A DNA stretch of 64,000 nucleotides, from positions 1 to 64,000 of the forward strand of contig JAHBYI010000001.1 in NCBI GenBank assembly GCA_019636035.1, written 5' to 3'. Shown piece by piece: positions 17,731-26,540 of the stretch. The notes under the pieces are model-generated. The model made no database searches and was not told the origin of the DNA. It saw only the letters and a list, made by a program, of their open reading frames with translations. Numbering within the stretch: the stretch's first letter is position 1; each line of letters opens with the position of its first letter. A program made the position numbers and the translations under genes. Origin of the DNA: Candidatus Paracaedibacteraceae bacterium. GTDB taxonomy: Bacteria > Pseudomonadota > Alphaproteobacteria > Paracaedibacterales > Paracaedibacteraceae.

Positions 17731-17833
17731 TATAGTCGTTTCAGTTGGTTTTTATACAAGGAAAAAGGAGCGAAGCGTACATATAGTACGTGAGCGACGA
17801 ATGATGCAACAGAAAAGCCAAATGGAACGACTA
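17731..17833. repeat. Palindromic MITE-like repeat with ~21-bp terminal inverted repeats
   Basis: The left end TAGTCGTTTCAGTTGG (from 17733) matches the inverted right end TAGTCGTTCCATTTGG (from 17833); about 17 of the first 20 positions agree. The interior has a nested palindrome, CGTACATATAGTACG. No ORF is present. The right tip supplies the TAG stop codon of the DUF4442 gene (17831-17833). It sits between convergent genes. Confidence 0.7.
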
Positions 17834-18277
17834 ATCTCGTCGGCGTACATACAATAGCTTATCTACCTCAGCGATAACTGTGCCATCTTTATCAACAATA
17901 TTGACAGTAAAGGTTGGCTCTACCTTATAAGAGCTATCAGCAGCATCACGAATTTCCTGCAAGCGTTCAGGAGAGATTTCGAAATGGGCAAACACTGTTT
18001 TGACTCCCGGTTTCTTAAAGCGGATTGTTGCTGCTTTATCCCAAACAATGTAATCGCGCCCCAATTGTTCCATCAGAATCAGCATAAAAAACGGATCCGT
18101 CATGGCATACAATGATCCACCAAAATGGGTCTTGACATAATTACGATTCCAACGCCTAAGTTTCATTTCCACATCAATGGACATAATATCATCAGAGATA
18201 TGCTTAATACGGATCCCAGCCCCCAAATAGGGTGGCCAGAAATTAATTAACTTGAAAAGCGTTGATCTTTTAAACAT
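17831..18277 (-). CDS. DUF4442 hotdog-fold (thioesterase-like) protein
   Basis: A 148-aa hot-dog-fold protein of the DUF4442 type, related to acyl-CoA thioesterases. LRRWNRNYVKTHFGGSLYAMTDPFFMLILMEQL resembles the conserved DUF4442 core (R..N...T.FGG..Y...DP). Catalysis and substrate are unproven. Its ATG overlaps the upstream MFS gene by 8 nt, giving a bcp-MFS-DUF4442 unit. The stop codon is provided by the tip of the downstream palindromic repeat. Confidence 0.8.
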   Translation of the reverse strand: MFKRSTLFKLINFWPPYLGAGIRIKHISDDIMSIDVEMKLRRWNRNYVKTHFGGSLYAMTDPFFMLILMEQLGRDYIVWDKAATIRFKKPGVKTVFAHFEISPERLQEIRDAADSSYKVEPTFTVNIVDKDGTVIAEVDKLLYVRRRD

Positions 18278-19451
18278 AGGTTTTTTTGACCTGTTGGCGA
18301 ATTAATAAAGCTTGAATCAGTGCTGTCACAATGAGATACATCAAGATCGGATTAACGTCACGATAACTTAAACTTGAAGTCAAACCGACAATAACGCTCA
18401 TAAATAAATTACGCATCAATGAGATATAAGACATTGTTAATCCTTTATTGCCGGGATTACTATCCAAGATCATGGTTGACGCCGATGAGATCATAAACGT
18501 TGATCCAAACGAAAAAGTGGAGACAACAGCAATAATTAAATACGGATTGTCCGGGATGAAATCAAAGGCCATAAAACTTGCAACAACCACAAAAATTAAG
18601 CTCGTCACCATACCAAATTTAAGGCTAGCTAAAAGACCGATACGTTCGACAATAGATTTATAGATGTAGGCTCCGATAAACTGTGTTGCAACGGGCATTG
18701 CTTGCAAATAAGAATACTCACGGGGCGTCATCATGAATGTATCAATATAAATAAAAGGACTGTTGACCGTAAAAATCCCGTTAAAACTAATCGGTAAGGA
18801 ATGGATAGAAACCAATAAAAAGATAGGTAAACTCGTCAGCAATGTTCGCATCCCTGCAACACCGCTTTTGTCTGTTTTTTTGAGGTCAGCAACAGAGTTA
18901 GTCTCCGGTACCAAAAAGTAAAATAAGAAAGAGACCAACACCATTCCAAACGTGATCAGGGCGAAAATATAACGCCAACCAAAACGCTCTAGGACTTCCG
19001 CACCAAGGATAGGTGCCAGAGCAAAAACAATAGGATAAATGCTGGCAAATATTCCCATATATCGCGCCAGTGTTGCCCCTGTAAAAATATCTGCAAGAAT
19101 GGCTCCGCTCAGAACAGATAACCCGCCAGTCCCGAGGGACTGAATGCAACGCCCCATAAAAAACATCTCGATATTATGCGCGGTCATACACAAAGCAGAA
19201 CCGGTGATATATAATCCCATCCCTGCAAAAAGGAACCGACGACGACCAAAACGATCAGAAAAACGCCCAAACGGTATGCCTCCAAAGGAAGAAAAGAACG
19301 GACTTGCCAGAAAAGTTAATTTCATAGCAGAATCCGTCACATCAAACACATGCCCCAAATAGGGTGCTGCCGGAATATAAATATCAATGGATGAAATAAC
19401 AATGATATTCATCAAAAAGATAAGCCATGCAATGTGTTTCGGGGATGTCAT
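18270..19451 (-). CDS. MFS drug-resistance transporter (Bcr/CflA type)
   Basis: Twelve-helix major facilitator (393 aa), proton-coupled efflux of the Bcr/CflA (DHA1) group. Visible are DIYIPAAPYLG in helix 1, the loop 2-3 motif GRFSDRFGRRRFLFAG, and RCIQSLGTGG in helix 4. Hydrophobic helices continue to the C-terminus, which ends QQVKKTYV. Length is standard. The start abuts the bcp stop with no spacer and its end overlaps the DUF4442 start. The real substrate is unknown. Confidence 0.88.
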   Translation of the reverse strand: MTSPKHIAWLIFLMNIIVISSIDIYIPAAPYLGHVFDVTDSAMKLTFLASPFFSSFGGIPFGRFSDRFGRRRFLFAGMGLYITGSALCMTAHNIEMFFMGRCIQSLGTGGLSVLSGAILADIFTGATLARYMGIFASIYPIVFALAPILGAEVLERFGWRYIFALITFGMVLVSFLFYFLVPETNSVADLKKTDKSGVAGMRTLLTSLPIFLLVSIHSLPISFNGIFTVNSPFIYIDTFMMTPREYSYLQAMPVATQFIGAYIYKSIVERIGLLASLKFGMVTSLIFVVVASFMAFDFIPDNPYLIIAVVSTFSFGSTFMISSASTMILDSNPGNKGLTMSYISLMRNLFMSVIVGLTSSLSYRDVNPILMYLIVTALIQALLIRQQVKKTYV

Positions 19452-19904
19452 CTAGAGGCTCTTTAAAACATCAGGAATATGATTGGTTATTTTGACTTTC
19501 CGCCAAATCTTTTGAATAATCCCCTTTTCATCAATGAGAAACGTTGATCGATCAATTCCCATATATTTACGACCATACATTGATTTTTCAACCCAGACGC
19601 CATACTTTTCACAAACTTCGACTGATTCATCAGACAGCAAAGGAAAGTTGAGATTTTGTTTTGATCGAAAACTCGCGTGGGATTTCAGTGAATCCTTAGA
19701 TACGCCTAAAACAACACCATTTAAAGCACTAAACTCAGGCAGAGCATCCCGAAAGGCACAGGCTTGTTGTGTGCACCCACTTGTATTATCTTTTGGATAA
19801 AAGTACAAAATGACTTTTTTCCCCCTGAGCGATGAGAGTGTCAAAACATCACCTGTATCTGAACTCAACGTAAAATCAGGAGCTAGAGATCCAATATCAA
19901 TCAT
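19452..19904 (-). CDS. bcp: Thioredoxin-dependent peroxiredoxin Bcp (PrxQ)
   Basis: Thiol peroxidase (150 aa) that reduces hydrogen and organic peroxides with thioredoxin. Peroxidatic Cys44 and resolving Cys49 stand in TSGCTQQACAFRD, four residues apart as in PrxQ/Bcp. The start APDFTLSSDTGD and the KKVILYFYPKDN strand are typical. It is the first gene of a bcp-MFS-DUF4442 unit. Length matches the family. Confidence 0.95.
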   Translation of the reverse strand: MIDIGSLAPDFTLSSDTGDVLTLSSLRGKKVILYFYPKDNTSGCTQQACAFRDALPEFSALNGVVLGVSKDSLKSHASFRSKQNLNFPLLSDESVEVCEKYGVWVEKSMYGRKYMGIDRSTFLIDEKGIIQKIWRKVKITNHIPDVLKSL

Positions 19905-20084
19905 TCAATTATTCCTTCTTACAGTTTTTCATACTAGTATAATGGAACTGGATTGAAATGACCATGGCTTAACATTGAATTTTTTCTGGGGCAGCCCCCT
20001 TGTTTTTCATCAGTTCTTTATCCTAATCTAGAAGTATCAAATAGAACTCTATAGATATTATTCGGATTGGAGGAGAATAGCTTG

Positions 20085-21179
20085 ATGATAACAGCACCGA
20101 CTTTGAGCACAATACCTTTGGATCAACTGCACCGGGATCTTGGTGCCAGAATGGTTCCGTTTGCCGGCTATGACATGCCTGTTCAATACCCAACAGGAAT
20201 TATCCAAGAACACCAGCAAGTCCGTCAGGCTGCCGGGCTGTTTGATGTATCCCACATGGGGGCAATTTTTATCGCCGGCAATCCGGCAGCAGAGCTTGAA
20301 AAAGTTTTCCCCTCAGACCTTCAGGAATTGGGCGTAGGGCAAATAAAGTACAGCCTTTTGCTGAATGAGCATGGCGGCATTGAGGATGATCTCTTAATAT
20401 CAAGGCTCGACGATGGTTTTTTGCTCGTTGTCAATGCAGGTCGCAAACATCACGATCTTGATTTTTTGAGGCAAGCCCTCCCTGCTGTAGATTTTATCCC
20501 TTTGTTTGAAAAAGCTATGATCGCACTCCAAGGGCCAAAGGCACGCGCTGTACTCTCTGGCCTGTGCTCAGATGCAGACCCCATGTCGTTTATGAGCATT
20601 CAACGCACTAAACTTTTAGGTCACGACAGCATCCTGAGTTGTAGTGGCTATACAGGCGAAGACGGGTTTGAACTTATTTGTGATGCGGATCATGCCCTTG
20701 AAATCGCCCAAACACTCCTTGATCATCCTGACGTCAAACCCATTGGTCTTGGGGCACGCGATTCCTTAAGACTCGAAGCCGGCTTATGCCTTTATGGCCA
20801 CGAACTAACGACAAAAATATCTCCCATCGAAGCCGGACTAACATGGGCTATCGGCAAACGGCGTCGTCTAGAAGGAAAATTTGCAGGATCCCCGCGCATT
20901 TTCACTGAAATGAAAGATGCGCCCCAACACAAACGGATCGGACTTATCCCCGAATCTCGATCAATTCCGCGCGAGGGTTGTACCCTCCACGATGCATCAG
21001 GTCAATCCGTCGGTATTGTCACAAGCGGTGGCCAAAGCCCCGTTCTAGGGCATCCAATCGCCATGGGATATATCACAAATAACATCCCCATGGAGGGGCT
21101 AACTGTCAATATCCGTGGCACCTATTACCCGATTCGTGTTACCAAGCTTCCCTTTGTTCCAACACAGTATAAAAAATAG
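20085..21179 (+). CDS. gcvT: Glycine cleavage system T protein (aminomethyltransferase)
   Basis: T protein (364 aa) that releases ammonia from the aminomethyl-lipoyl H protein and makes 5,10-methylene-THF. Recognisable features are ARMVPFAGYDMPVQYP, GLFDVSHMG with the folate-binding Asp, GYTGEDGFEL, and the C-terminal barrel domain with GIVTSGGQSPVLGHPIAMGYI. The frame is open further upstream, but GGAGGAG at 20069-20075 fixes the start at ATG 20085. No glycine riboswitch was recognisable in 19905-20066. gcvH and gcvPA follow. Confidence 0.95.
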   Translation: MITAPTLSTIPLDQLHRDLGARMVPFAGYDMPVQYPTGIIQEHQQVRQAAGLFDVSHMGAIFIAGNPAAELEKVFPSDLQELGVGQIKYSLLLNEHGGIEDDLLISRLDDGFLLVVNAGRKHHDLDFLRQALPAVDFIPLFEKAMIALQGPKARAVLSGLCSDADPMSFMSIQRTKLLGHDSILSCSGYTGEDGFELICDADHALEIAQTLLDHPDVKPIGLGARDSLRLEAGLCLYGHELTTKISPIEAGLTWAIGKRRRLEGKFAGSPRIFTEMKDAPQHKRIGLIPESRSIPREGCTLHDASGQSVGIVTSGGQSPVLGHPIAMGYITNNIPMEGLTVNIRGTYYPIRVTKLPFVPTQYKK

Positions 21180-21187
21180 AGGATTAC

Positions 21188-21553
21188 ATGAAAAAATATA
21201 GCAATCAGCATGAATGGATTATGGTTAACGGAACCACAGGTATCGTCGGGATTTCCGATTATGCTCAATCACAATTGGGCGATGTTGTTTTCACAGAATT
21301 ACCCTCGATCGGCAAAGAACTAGCCAAAGGAACAGAGGCTGCTGTTGTTGAATCTGTCAAGGCTGCCAGCGAAATTTATGCCCCTGTCTCGGGGAAGATT
21401 ACAGAGGTTAATACGGATCTGGAAACAACACCGGATCTTGTCAATAGCTCCCCTGAAGCCAAAGGATGGTTTTTCAAAATAGATTTATCAGACCCGTCTG
21501 AACTTGACTCACTCATGGATGAAGCTACCTATAAAACCTTTATCGGAGCCTAA
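21188..21553 (+). CDS. gcvH: Glycine cleavage system H protein
   Basis: Lipoyl carrier (121 aa) shuttling the methylamine group between P, T and L proteins. The lipoylated residue is Lys58 in VVESVKAASEIYAPVSG. NQHEWI at the start and NSSPEAKGWFFKI near the end are standard. It starts 8 nt after gcvT with an AGAGGA ribosome-binding site. Length is normal. Confidence 0.96.
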   Translation: MKKYSNQHEWIMVNGTTGIVGISDYAQSQLGDVVFTELPSIGKELAKGTEAAVVESVKAASEIYAPVSGKITEVNTDLETTPDLVNSSPEAKGWFFKIDLSDPSELDSLMDEATYKTFIGA

Positions 21554-21557
21554 AATA

Positions 21558-22889
21558 ATGCGCTATCTCCCTCATACCGATGAAATCCGTCAAGATATGC
21601 TCAAGGCCATTGGTGTTCCCTCAGTTGATGCTTTGTTCAAGGACATTCCCTCAACTCTCTTAAACCCGGAATTCCCGTCTTTACCTGATCATCAGTCGGA
21701 ACTTGAGGTCGATCGTTTTTTTAAACGCCATGCAGCCAACACAATCCAAGCAGGTGATGTTCCCTTTTTCCTGGGGGCAGGATGCTATCGGCACCATATC
21801 CCGGCCGCCGTTGATCATCTCATCCAACGAGGCGAGTTTTTAACATCCTATACCCCCTACCAACCGGAAATTTCCCAAGGAACACTTCAGTATTTGTTTG
21901 AATTTCAAACGCAGGTTTGCCTCTTAACCGGCATGGAGGTTGCCAACGCATCCATGTATGATGGTGCCACAGCAACAGCCGAGGCCGTTATGATGGCACA
22001 GCGAATCACCAAACGCCGTCAAGCCGTTCTGTCCGGTAATATTCACCCCCATTACCTAGAGGTTATTAAAACGTACGGTCATTATTGCGAATTTGACGTC
22101 CGGCAAAACACGCCCCAACCGGCAGGCCATTCTGAACAGGGTGAAATCACAGCAGACACAGCCTGTGTTGTTGTGCAATATCCGGATTTCTTTGGCCACG
22201 TCCATGATTTTTCAGACCTCGCCGAGTCTTGCCACAAGGCAGGTGCCTTATTGATCATTTGTTTTAATGAGGTCGTTGCTCTTGGGCTTTTGAAATCCCC
22301 CGGCGACATGGGAGCTGATATTGTTTGCGGGGAAGGGCAAGCCCTTGGTGTTGGCCTTAACTTCGGTGGCCCCACCGTTGGTTTGTTCGCCACGCGCCAA
22401 AGTTATCTGCGGCAAATGCCCGGTCGTATTTGCGGCGAAACAGTGGATGCCGATGGTAAACGTGGCTATACGCTAACGCTTTCCACACGCGAACAACACA
22501 TCCGCCGGGAAAAAGCCACCAGCAACATTTGTACAAACTCCGGGTTGTGTGCCCTTGCTTTTACAATACACCTGACATTACTGGGTGAAATCGGCTTGCA
22601 GCGTCTTGCTCGCTTGAATCACGCAAAAGCAATTCAGCTTAAGGAAAAACTGGATACACTCAAAGATGTTACCGTCTTAAACACATCATTTTTTAACGAG
22701 TTTATTATCCAAGTCCCGTTCAGCAGCAAAAAGTTTATTGACGATGCCGCTAATCAGGGATTGTTAGCAGGACTTGCTGTCTCAAGATTACTCGGTGACG
22801 ATTATGATCACCTTCTTTTGCTCTGTTGTACAGAAACGACAACAGATGCAGACATCAATAAACTTGTTGATTTTATCAGCACCTATTAG
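21558..22889 (+). CDS. gcvPA: Glycine dehydrogenase (decarboxylating) subunit 1
   Basis: N-terminal half of the two-subunit P protein (443 aa). It starts MRYLPHTDEIRQDMLKAIG and contains FLGAGCYRHHIPAAVD, YTPYQPEISQGTLQYLFEFQT, NASMYDGATA and FGGPTVGLF. The PLP lysine of split P proteins lies in subunit 2 (GcvPB), which is not in this operon: the next gene, after 9 nt, is an Atm1-type ABC exporter. Decarboxylation therefore needs a gcvPB located elsewhere. The frame extends upstream into gcvH, but ATG 21558 with GGAG about nine bases before it is the plausible start. Confidence 0.94.
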   Translation: MRYLPHTDEIRQDMLKAIGVPSVDALFKDIPSTLLNPEFPSLPDHQSELEVDRFFKRHAANTIQAGDVPFFLGAGCYRHHIPAAVDHLIQRGEFLTSYTPYQPEISQGTLQYLFEFQTQVCLLTGMEVANASMYDGATATAEAVMMAQRITKRRQAVLSGNIHPHYLEVIKTYGHYCEFDVRQNTPQPAGHSEQGEITADTACVVVQYPDFFGHVHDFSDLAESCHKAGALLIICFNEVVALGLLKSPGDMGADIVCGEGQALGVGLNFGGPTVGLFATRQSYLRQMPGRICGETVDADGKRGYTLTLSTREQHIRREKATSNICTNSGLCALAFTIHLTLLGEIGLQRLARLNHAKAIQLKEKLDTLKDVTVLNTSFFNEFIIQVPFSSKKFIDDAANQGLLAGLAVSRLLGDDYDHLLLLCCTETTTDADINKLVDFISTY

Positions 22890-22898
22890 GACTTCCCC

Positions 22899-24683
22899 AT
22901 GGCCGGCACACAAATCCCAACAGAAATGAAATTTAATCTTGGCTATTTGCGTCGACTGTGGCCTCATCTTTGGGCAACGAAAGCATCTGTAAAGATTCGT
23001 TTTATCTTAGCTTTTACCCTCCTTTTAAACAGCAAAATACTCTTACTGTACTCCCCTCTTTTTTATAAAAATGCGGTTAATACCTTAAGCCCGCACTATG
23101 GTGATCTGGTCGTTATTCCTGTATTTATGATCATTGCTTATGGTAGTGCTCGGCTTTTTGGGCAACTGTTGGCGGAGCTTCGGGATGCAGTTTTTGCCGA
23201 AGTCACCCAGTCAGCGATTCAACAAATCGGATTATTGGTCTTTAAACACATCCACAATTTATCCCTAAAGTTTCACCTTGAACGACAAACAGGCGGCCTC
23301 AGCCGAGTGATTGAGCGTGGCACCAAGGCCATTGAAACACTCTTAATCTTCCTAACCATTAACATTATTCCAACCCTCATTGAAATTATTCTGGTCACGG
23401 GGATTTTCGCTTATTTATATGGGGTCAGTTTCTCAGCTGTTATCATCACAACAATTATTAGCTATATTATCTTTACCTTAGCAATCACAGAATGGCGGAT
23501 TAGCTATGTTCGTAAGATGAATGAAACGGATAACCAAGCAACATCACGTGCTGTTGACAGCTTACTCAATTATGAAACAGTCAAATATTTTAATAATGAA
23601 CATCATGAATTAACGCGCTACGGGAATGCTCTCGAGTCCTACAAAATAGCAGCCGTCATCAATCGATTGGGGCTGAACCTCTTAAATTCCGGTCAAACGG
23701 TTATTATCACAATCGGGCTTGTCCTCATGATGATCATGGCAGGATCTCATGTCCGAGACGGTATCCTGACGGTTGGCGATTTTGTCGCCCTAAACGCGTT
23801 TGTCCTTCAGGTTTATATTCCGTTGAATTTTCTGGGGTTTGCTTATCGTGAAATCAAAATAGCCCTTGTCAACATGGAACATATGTTTGAACTCCTGGAT
23901 GTTTCACACGATATCAAAGATGTCGAAGGTGCTCCAAATCTTAACTTCAAATCAGGAGATATCGAATTCAACACTGTCTCATTTTCCTATGAACCGCGAC
24001 GCCCGATTTTAAAAGGGATCTCATTTACCGTACAGGCCGGAAAAACAACCGCCATTGTCGGGTCAAGCGGAGCCGGAAAATCAACAATCAGTCGCTTGTT
24101 ATTCCGTTTTTATGATCCAACGTCCGGCTCAATCACCATTGATGGCCAAGACATTAAATCAGTCACCCAAGATTCCGTGCGCCAACTGATTGGCATTGTC
24201 CCCCAGGATACCGTTCTATTCAACGACACGATTAAGTATAATATCGGTTATGGTAATCCTAACGCTAGCGATAGTGAAATCATCGAAGCAGCCAAAGCCG
24301 CTCAGATTCATGACTTTATCCTCTCTCTGCCCGATGGATATGACTCCCTTGTTGGAGAGCGTGGCCTCAAACTTTCCGGAGGAGAAAAACAACGGGTTGC
24401 GATTGCACGAACGTTGTTAAAAAAACCAAAAATATTCTTATTTGATGAGGCAACATCGGCTTTGGATACACGCACCGAAAAGCACATTCAAAAAAGTTTA
24501 GACAAGATCTCTCAGAATCATTCGACAATTATCATCGCACATCGTTTATCAACCATCATTCATGCAGATGAGATTTTGGTCTTGGATAGCGGCACCATTG
24601 TTGAACGTGGCTCTCACAAAGATTTATTAGAACAAAATGGTTTATACAAATCCATGTGGGAACGCCAAAGTTCAGAAGTTTGA
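22899..24683 (+). CDS. atm1: Atm1-type ABC exporter (heavy-metal/glutathione-conjugate)
   Basis: Full half-transporter (594 aa) of the mitochondrial Atm1/HMT1 family; bacterial members export glutathione-metal or glutathione polysulfide species. Membrane helices span about 35-330. The family hallmark NYETVKYFNNE is present. The NBD (about 350-585) has Walker A GSSGAGKST, signature LSGGEKQR, Walker B FLFDEATSALD and H-loop IAHRLST, all intact. It begins 9 nt after gcvPA on the same strand. The length is usual. A dispersed repeat lies immediately downstream. Confidence 0.92.
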   Translation: MAGTQIPTEMKFNLGYLRRLWPHLWATKASVKIRFILAFTLLLNSKILLLYSPLFYKNAVNTLSPHYGDLVVIPVFMIIAYGSARLFGQLLAELRDAVFAEVTQSAIQQIGLLVFKHIHNLSLKFHLERQTGGLSRVIERGTKAIETLLIFLTINIIPTLIEIILVTGIFAYLYGVSFSAVIITTIISYIIFTLAITEWRISYVRKMNETDNQATSRAVDSLLNYETVKYFNNEHHELTRYGNALESYKIAAVINRLGLNLLNSGQTVIITIGLVLMMIMAGSHVRDGILTVGDFVALNAFVLQVYIPLNFLGFAYREIKIALVNMEHMFELLDVSHDIKDVEGAPNLNFKSGDIEFNTVSFSYEPRRPILKGISFTVQAGKTTAIVGSSGAGKSTISRLLFRFYDPTSGSITIDGQDIKSVTQDSVRQLIGIVPQDTVLFNDTIKYNIGYGNPNASDSEIIEAAKAAQIHDFILSLPDGYDSLVGERGLKLSGGEKQRVAIARTLLKKPKIFLFDEATSALDTRTEKHIQKSLDKISQNHSTIIIAHRLSTIIHADEILVLDSGTIVERGSHKDLLEQNGLYKSMWERQSSEV

Positions 24684-24691
24684 CTGATCCA

Positions 24692-24921
24692 TAACGTGAA
24701 TTCGATATAAAAAATAAAACAAAAGGTGCTGATACGCCTTACAACTGGCTAATTTTCCACTTCGCCCCTACGTGGGAGAGGTTAGGGATTCCGCCATTTA
24801 CAAAGCATCTGGTTAACAATTCTTTGTATTCTTTACGTCGAATTGACGTACTCCATATCGTTTAGAGAAGACGCGAATAGGCAGCTTATAGCGAGAACCA
24901 TTTAATACGGGTATAGTCGTT
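24692..24921. repeat. Dispersed repeat copy C (internally deleted relative to copy D)
   Basis: Bases 24692-24782 match the reverse complement of 60861-60951 with about 7 differences in 91. Bases 24783-24848 match the reverse complement of 60662-60727, also 66 bases. The 133-bp hairpin centre of copy D is missing here. The junction falls at GAGGT, a short direct repeat that flanks that centre in copy D. The remainder ends in GAGAACCATTTAATACGGGTATAGTCG, abutting the stop of the small lipoprotein gene. Confidence 0.8.
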
Positions 24922-25107
24922 TCAAGAGCTCACCTTAGGGAGATCATCATCATCACTGGCGTATAGTGTAAAAGAACCATCCTTACCCGAAAACAGGCCA
25001 GCCCCTTCTTTCATGGCATTCGGTTCCGGCAACGTCTCCGGGTGGTAGTCACCACAAGATGACAAGCCAACCATCAGAGAAATGAGAATTATCTTAGAAT
25101 TTAACAC
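24922..25107 (-). CDS. Small lipoprotein overlapping the porin 3' end
   Basis: A 61-residue lipoprotein precursor: hydrophobic signal KIILISLMVG, lipobox LSSC, then a short mature chain (CGDYHPETLPEP...) with GAGLFSGKDGSFTLY. Small alphaproteobacterial lipoproteins with a G.GLF.G.DG... segment are familiar to me, but I know no function for them. The GTG start (25107-25105) lies within the last codons of the porin gene in another frame, a 14-nt overlap, so translation is probably coupled. The open frame extends further inside the porin gene, but that part has no protein-like character. The end touches repeat copy C. Confidence 0.65.
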   Translation of the reverse strand: MLNSKIILISLMVGLSSCGDYHPETLPEPNAMKEGAGLFSGKDGSFTLYASDDDDLPKVSS

Positions 25108-26458
25108 GGGTACCAACCACAATAACAAAAGCATCCTTAAATGATGAAAACGGTTGTTCAAAGTGATACTGACGGGCCACAAAGTAAAGCTCAGTCGCAG
25201 CACCGTCAAAGTTTTGGACAACGGTAAGAGCATAACTCTTGGCCTTTTCACGGTTAGCAAGGAAGAAATCCGTTTCAACCAAGGTGTTAGCACGGTTGTA
25301 GGTGAAATCTAACGCCATTGCCGTATTACCACAAGCAATAAATTTCGTTTGATAACCAGCTTTCAAGAACCAGAACTTAGCATCTTTACGTTTTTGCAAA
25401 TGCAAGAATTTCTTCAATCTATAGTTTTCCGTACCGTATGCAGCACCAAAACTAAAACCTGCATTATAAATGGCAAATGACCCGTGATAGGTATGATGCC
25501 TACGGGATTGGGTTCCACTCATAGACCGTGGCTGGAAGGTGTGAGCAACAGCAGCACCAACTTTAGTTTTACCAAAACTCCCCGCGTACTTAATGCTTTG
25601 ATCCGATTGCTCTTCGTTTGTATGTGTCAAACCAAAAACAACCCCTTTCAAAGATGGGGAATCATAACGGATACGATTAGCACGTTGCAAACCATCCATG
25701 TTACGAATCGCATCAGACGCAATTCTCTGCCCCACAGAAGTCTTGCCTGTTTTGTTGTAAAAACGGAACCCACCTAAATTATTGGCACCTTCTGACGCAT
25801 TACTGACAGCTCCCGTTCCTGAGAAATCAACTTCTGACACACCGTCACTGGATGTTGATCCCTTACCAAGGTAAACTGTCCCAAATTTATCGTGCTTAAA
25901 GACTGCTTCGAGTCTTCTATTGCGAAGAATAGGGCTTGAGTCACTAAACGCAAGACCGGCAGGGGCGGAACCGATATCCGAGTCCGATGAGAAGGATTGA
26001 ACGCCATCCGTTAATTCTGTCTCAATGACACCCTGAACTTGTAGTTTAGGATTAATATTTGTCGTTCCTGTAAGATTGAATCGAGTCGAACTTGCCGTTG
26101 AATCCAGATATTCAATTTGGCTGCGTTTACCATTATCCCGGTGGGCAACCATTCGGTTAATCTGCCCACCCAATTTGATGGAACTCTTTGGATTTGCTGA
26201 AGACGCTATTGGTTTTGGAACCCTCCCTTCAGCCAAGTCTTTTGGGGTTACCTTTAAGGTTGAACCTTCTAACTTCGCAAGCCGTGCCTCGAGCAGCGAA
26301 ACACGCATACTTGTATTGGGAAGACCTTTGTCATTCACAACAGTCGTTTTCTTAACAGAAGCATTGCTCGCCTTCTTTTTCTTCTTAGAAGCCGCCTCTC
26401 CTTCAAATGGAAGGCAAATCGCAACCGTTACCATCAAGAAACGTATAATTTTGTTCAT
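25094..26458 (-). CDS. Gram-negative porin
   Basis: Outer-membrane beta-barrel of about 454 aa. The signal peptide (MNKIIRFLMVTVAICLPFEGEA|A) is followed by an unusual Lys-rich stretch SKKKKKA and a short coiled coil (MRVSLLEARLAKLEG) that may trimerise or bind peptidoglycan. The barrel begins at SIKLGGQINRMVAH. Residues such as RRLEAVFKHDKFGTVYLGKG and NRIRYDSPSLKGVVFGL are typical of general porins. The chain ends in Phe (GTRVKF), the BAM recognition signal. The last 14 nt overlap a small lipoprotein gene. Solute preference is unknown. Confidence 0.88.
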   Translation of the reverse strand: MNKIIRFLMVTVAICLPFEGEAASKKKKKASNASVKKTTVVNDKGLPNTSMRVSLLEARLAKLEGSTLKVTPKDLAEGRVPKPIASSANPKSSIKLGGQINRMVAHRDNGKRSQIEYLDSTASSTRFNLTGTTNINPKLQVQGVIETELTDGVQSFSSDSDIGSAPAGLAFSDSSPILRNRRLEAVFKHDKFGTVYLGKGSTSSDGVSEVDFSGTGAVSNASEGANNLGGFRFYNKTGKTSVGQRIASDAIRNMDGLQRANRIRYDSPSLKGVVFGLTHTNEEQSDQSIKYAGSFGKTKVGAAVAHTFQPRSMSGTQSRRHHTYHGSFAIYNAGFSFGAAYGTENYRLKKFLHLQKRKDAKFWFLKAGYQTKFIACGNTAMALDFTYNRANTLVETDFFLANREKAKSYALTVVQNFDGAATELYFVARQYHFEQPFSSFKDAFVIVVGTRVKF

Positions 26459-26540
26459 CCAACCAAATCACGCAAATAGAACCCTACATCTATAAGTTTA
26501 TTAAAAAAATATTAATCATACAAACTTAATTAAAAATTAG

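Noticed and set aside
19905..20084. Glycine riboswitch before gcvT
   Set aside because: No recognisable tandem aptamer core; only a short GC-rich patch near 19990 is seen.
24922..25293. A 123-codon frame reading back into the porin gene
   Set aside because: Only the last 61 residues form a lipoprotein; the earlier part is an off-frame reading of the porin gene.
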